DNA of 64,000 nucleotides from Luteimonas kalidii (lineage in GTDB: Bacteria; Pseudomonadota; Gammaproteobacteria; Xanthomonadales; Xanthomonadaceae). The DNA is taken from contig NZ_JARXRO010000020.1 of NCBI RefSeq assembly GCF_029887935.1, positions 342,591 through 406,590 of the forward strand, read 5' to 3'. This document shows, in pieces, positions 61,831-64,000 of the stretch. How positions within the stretch are numbered: the stretch's first letter is position 1; each line of letters begins with the position of its first letter. Made by a program: the position numbers and the translations under genes. The notes beneath the pieces were generated by a model, which was not told where the DNA came from, ran no database searches, and worked only from the letters and a program-made list of their open reading frames with translations.

Positions 61831-62409
61831 GTGGAAGGGGGACACCCCAACGACGACGCCGGGCGCGACGACAAGGCGCCCGGGCTGGATGAAAGCGTGC
61901 GCGCGCTCAACAGTGCGCGCAAGCAGGCGGTCGACGCGAGCCGCGGGACCGGGCGCGCGCTGCGGCGCCTGGTCGCGGCCGATTTCGCGCTGGCCCGCAG
62001 CGCGTTCGGCCGCGGGCTGGCCTGGGCCGGCGCGGCGACCGTGTTCGGCGCGTCGGCCTGGTTGCTGATCACCGGCACCCTGATCGCGCTGATGCAGCGC
62101 AACGGGATGTCGTGGCTGACCTCGCTGGCGATGGCCGCGCTGGTGAGCGTGGTGGCCGCGGTGTTTTCCGCCTGGCGGGTGTCGCGTTATTTCGACTACA
62201 CCGGCATGCATGCCACGCGGCGCCAGCTGACCAAGCTCGGCCTGTTCGACGAGGACGGCAGCGCCGACGACGATGACGACGATCCGCCGCCGGACATCTC
62301 GCCCGAAGCCGCTGCAGCGGCCGCCGCCGCCCGCGCGGCGAAGTCCGCGGCGCAGGCGTCGGCCGCAAGCCATGTGCGTCCGGCCGGCGTGCCACCGGGA
62401 GCCTCCTGA
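61831..62409 (+). CDS. Phage holin superfamily III (YqjE-like) membrane protein
   Basis: The 192-residue product starts with GTG nine bases after the previous stop. It has two membrane helices (about 65-87 and 97-118) with an acidic, Ala-rich C-terminal tail (DEDGSADDDDDD). This matches YqjE/holin superfamily III proteins of stress-response operons, not a phage gene. Its stop overlaps the next start (TGATG). Confidence 0.85.
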   Translation: MEGGHPNDDAGRDDKAPGLDESVRALNSARKQAVDASRGTGRALRRLVAADFALARSAFGRGLAWAGAATVFGASAWLLITGTLIALMQRNGMSWLTSLAMAALVSVVAAVFSAWRVSRYFDYTGMHATRRQLTKLGLFDEDGSADDDDDDPPPDISPEAAAAAAAARAAKSAAQASAASHVRPAGVPPGAS

Positions 62410-62894
62410 TGCGGTTCGAGCGCCTGCGCGATGAAGTGGTGATGGCCGAGCGCCGCGTGGAAACGCGGATGCTGCGCGCGCAGACCAACTGGCGCGTGCT
62501 CAAGACGGTCTGGCGCGAGAGCTGGACGCCGGCACGCATCCTCGCCGTCGGCCTGGCCGGCGGTTTCCTGTTCGGGCGCACGAAGCCGTTGCGCAAGATG
62601 CGCGCGGTCTCGCCCACGCGCTGGATCCAGCTGGCGACCAGCATCTCCGGTCTGATGGCCACCTTCCGCGCCAAGCACGCGGCCGAATCGGCCGAGGTCG
62701 CCGCGGCCGATGCCGGGCAGGCGGCAGCCGAGGCCGAGGAGACCGTCGAGGCCGTGGCCACCGGCGCGCCGGATGTGGAACTCACCCCGGACACCCCTGT
62801 CCGCAGCGTGTCCGACGCGCGCCGTCGCCCCGAAGCCCCCTGGACCGGCGAACCCCGCCCGGCCGAAGCCGCGACCGAAGTCTCCGAGCGCTGA
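62409..62894 (+). CDS. Hypothetical protein, third gene of the YqjD/YqjE operon
   Basis: The 161-residue product has a helical start with one hydrophobic segment (about 42-58, ARILAVGLAGGFLFG) and a long Ala/Glu-rich tail. Position and size fit the yqjK-like third gene of the operon. No further family is recognised. Confidence 0.75.
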   Translation: MRFERLRDEVVMAERRVETRMLRAQTNWRVLKTVWRESWTPARILAVGLAGGFLFGRTKPLRKMRAVSPTRWIQLATSISGLMATFRAKHAAESAEVAAADAGQAAAEAEETVEAVATGAPDVELTPDTPVRSVSDARRRPEAPWTGEPRPAEAATEVSER

Positions 62895-63272
62895 GCCGCA
62901 TATCTCGCGTTGCTCTTCTTTCTCGTTTGCGGGGTGTGCGCCCTCCACGGTGGAAGGAGCCGAAGGCGCGAGTGGGGGTCGACTCCGGCGCCGCGCCTTG
63001 CTGTTCGTTCCCCCGCTAGCGGGACGTTGCGCCCTTCACGGGTGAAAGGTGCCGACGCGGATGGGGGTCCGGCGCCCCGTGATTGCCCTCCCTTCGGACC
63101 ACCTTCCCCGTCGACGGGGGAAGCAAAGCGCGGGCATGCCGAAGCCGCGCCGCTGCGGTTCCTTCCCCGTCGAAGCGGGCGAAAGAGCGCCCGGGTCTTC
63201 GACGTCGCCCCCATCACAGGGCCGTCCCCCGCCGCGGTGTCATGATCGCGTCCCGATTCCGCCGCGCCCGCC
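62895..63272. repeat. Gene-free region with several short GC-rich palindromes
   Basis: CCCGCTAGCGGG (63012-63023), the CTTCAC-GG-GTGAAAG unit near 63034-63048 and CCCCGTCGACGGGG within 63103-63123 are dispersed palindromes. They are similar in style to those flanking the H1-like gene. No gene is supported here. The region should contain the promoter of the AI-2E transporter gene. Confidence 0.6.
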
Positions 63273-64000
63273 ATGGCCCACGACGCGATTGCACCCACGC
63301 CCGATGCTCCGCTGGTCGATGCGACCCCGCCGCCGCCGCTGCGGCCGCGCGCCTCGACCGCGGCCCTCGTGCTGGCGACGCTCGCGGTGGGCTACACGCT
63401 CTGGGCCGCGCAGGCGCTGCTGCTGCCGGTGCTGCTGGCGATGTTCTTCGCCCTGGTGGCCAGCCCGGTGCTGCGCCTGCTGCGGCGGCTGTGGGTGCCG
63501 CGCTTCCTGGCCGCGCTGCTGGTGGTCTGCGGCGGCCTGGCCGCGTTCGGCGCGCTGGGCTACCAGATGCTGCCCTCGGCGATGGCCTGGGCGCGCGAGG
63601 CGCCGCGCGAGATGCGCCAGCTCGCGCCCAAGCTGCGCGAGCTGACCCGGCCGATGCACGAGGCCAACCAGGCCGCCGAGAACTTCGCCCGCGCCGCGGG
63701 GGGCGAGACCGGGCGTCAGCCGCAGCTGGTGCGCACGGTGGTGGATCCGTTCCAGAAGCTCACCGAGACGCCGCGCCTGCTGGCCTCGCTGCTGGCGGTG
63801 GTGCTGCTGACGTTCTTCTTCATGGTGTACGGCGAGAAGCTGCAGCGGCACGCGATCGCGCTGCTGCCCGGGCGGCAGCAGAAGAAGTTCACCGTCGAGA
63901 TCCTGCAGTCGATCGAGCGCGAGGTCTCGCGCTACGTGCTGACCATCAGCCTGATCAACGCCGTGGTCGGCCTGCTGTTCGCGTGCGTGCTGTACTTCAT
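63273..64000 (+). CDS. AI-2E family transporter (PerM-like), 3' end outside the window
   Basis: 242 residues are visible and the frame is open at the window edge. A proline-rich start leads into membrane helices at about 30-66 and 74-96, then the helical segment APKLRELTRPMHEANQAAENF and a further pair (about 176-190 and 228-242). This matches the N-terminal half of AI-2E/PerM family permeases, which export small molecules or act as Na+/H+ antiporters. Confidence 0.9.
   Translation, partial: MAHDAIAPTPDAPLVDATPPPPLRPRASTAALVLATLAVGYTLWAAQALLLPVLLAMFFALVASPVLRLLRRLWVPRFLAALLVVCGGLAAFGALGYQMLPSAMAWAREAPREMRQLAPKLRELTRPMHEANQAAENFARAAGGETGRQPQLVRTVVDPFQKLTETPRLLASLLAVVLLTFFFMVYGEKLQRHAIALLPGRQQKKFTVEILQSIEREVSRYVLTISLINAVVGLLFACVLYF

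Noticed and set aside
61831-62409. Phage holin as a sign of a prophage
   Set aside because: The protein belongs to the YqjE-type group in a chromosomal stress operon; no phage genes are nearby.

Overview
The window is GC-rich chromosomal DNA from a gammaproteobacterium. It most resembles the Xanthomonadaceae/Lysobacterales (Lysobacter, Luteimonas and relatives). Pointers are a lysine/alanine-rich histone H1-like protein, a class II ribonucleotide reductase split into NrdJa and NrdJb, a large TonB-dependent receptor, Tat-exported hydrolases, a palindrome matching the Xanthomonas xyl-box ahead of a xylanase, and many REP-like intergenic palindromes. The assignment is by gene content and style, not by a search. 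No rRNA, tRNA, CRISPR array, intact insertion sequence or prophage was seen.

Layout. 0-5.7 kb: a glycoside hydrolase fragment, a GST, a GH11 xylanase with a C-terminal carbohydrate-binding module and a coupled membrane-anchored helical partner, an Aat-family aminoacyl transferase and a secreted protein. 6.1-12.3 kb: TonB-dependent receptor, PhoD-type phosphatase and an exported metallo-beta-lactamase-fold enzyme, apparently one uptake/degradation unit. 12.6-23.2 kb: small regulatory modules: Rrf2 regulator with thioredoxin-reductase-like flavoprotein and methyltransferase, cold-shock protein, hydrolase with CGNR regulator, ECF41 sigma factor with its carboxymuconolactone-decarboxylase partner, two LysR regulators, and two MBL-fold proteins. 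23.4-26.8 kb: histidine kinase, CheY-like receiver and a CheX-like protein. 26.8-47.2 kb: mostly minus-strand single genes (amidohydrolase, BON lipoprotein, hydrolases, acetyltransferases, VOC proteins, FKBP isomerase, serine hydrolase), separated by REP-like elements, then a papain-like lipoprotein with a secreted partner. 47.6-50.8 kb: a CHASE-PAS-GGDEF-EAL protein and a Dabb-domain protein.

50.9-55.5 kb is an accessory island with more AT-rich, atypical codon use. It holds a TIR-domain gene that appears frameshifted from its own C-terminal domain, an unknown partner gene, a DUF429 RNase H-like protein with an unknown partner, and a protein with an RX4H (HEPN-type) motif. A 12-bp direct repeat brackets the TIR/DUF429 part. 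It is the best candidate here for a poorly described defence module.

55.6-64 kb returns to core genes: nrdJb, a histone H1-like gene, nrdJa, a DegP/HtrA protease, a YqjD/YqjE/YqjK-like envelope operon and the start of an AI-2E family transporter.

The clearest regulatory readings are: (1) two copies of GTCACG-N16-CGTCCT, exactly ahead of the ECF41 sigma gene and its partner; (2) the palindrome GTGGTAGCGCTACCAC ahead of the xylanase; (3) TGTAAC-N7-GTTACA over the start of the Rrf2 gene; (4) paired TAACC/GGTTA half-sites between the CGNR regulator and the divergent hydrolase.
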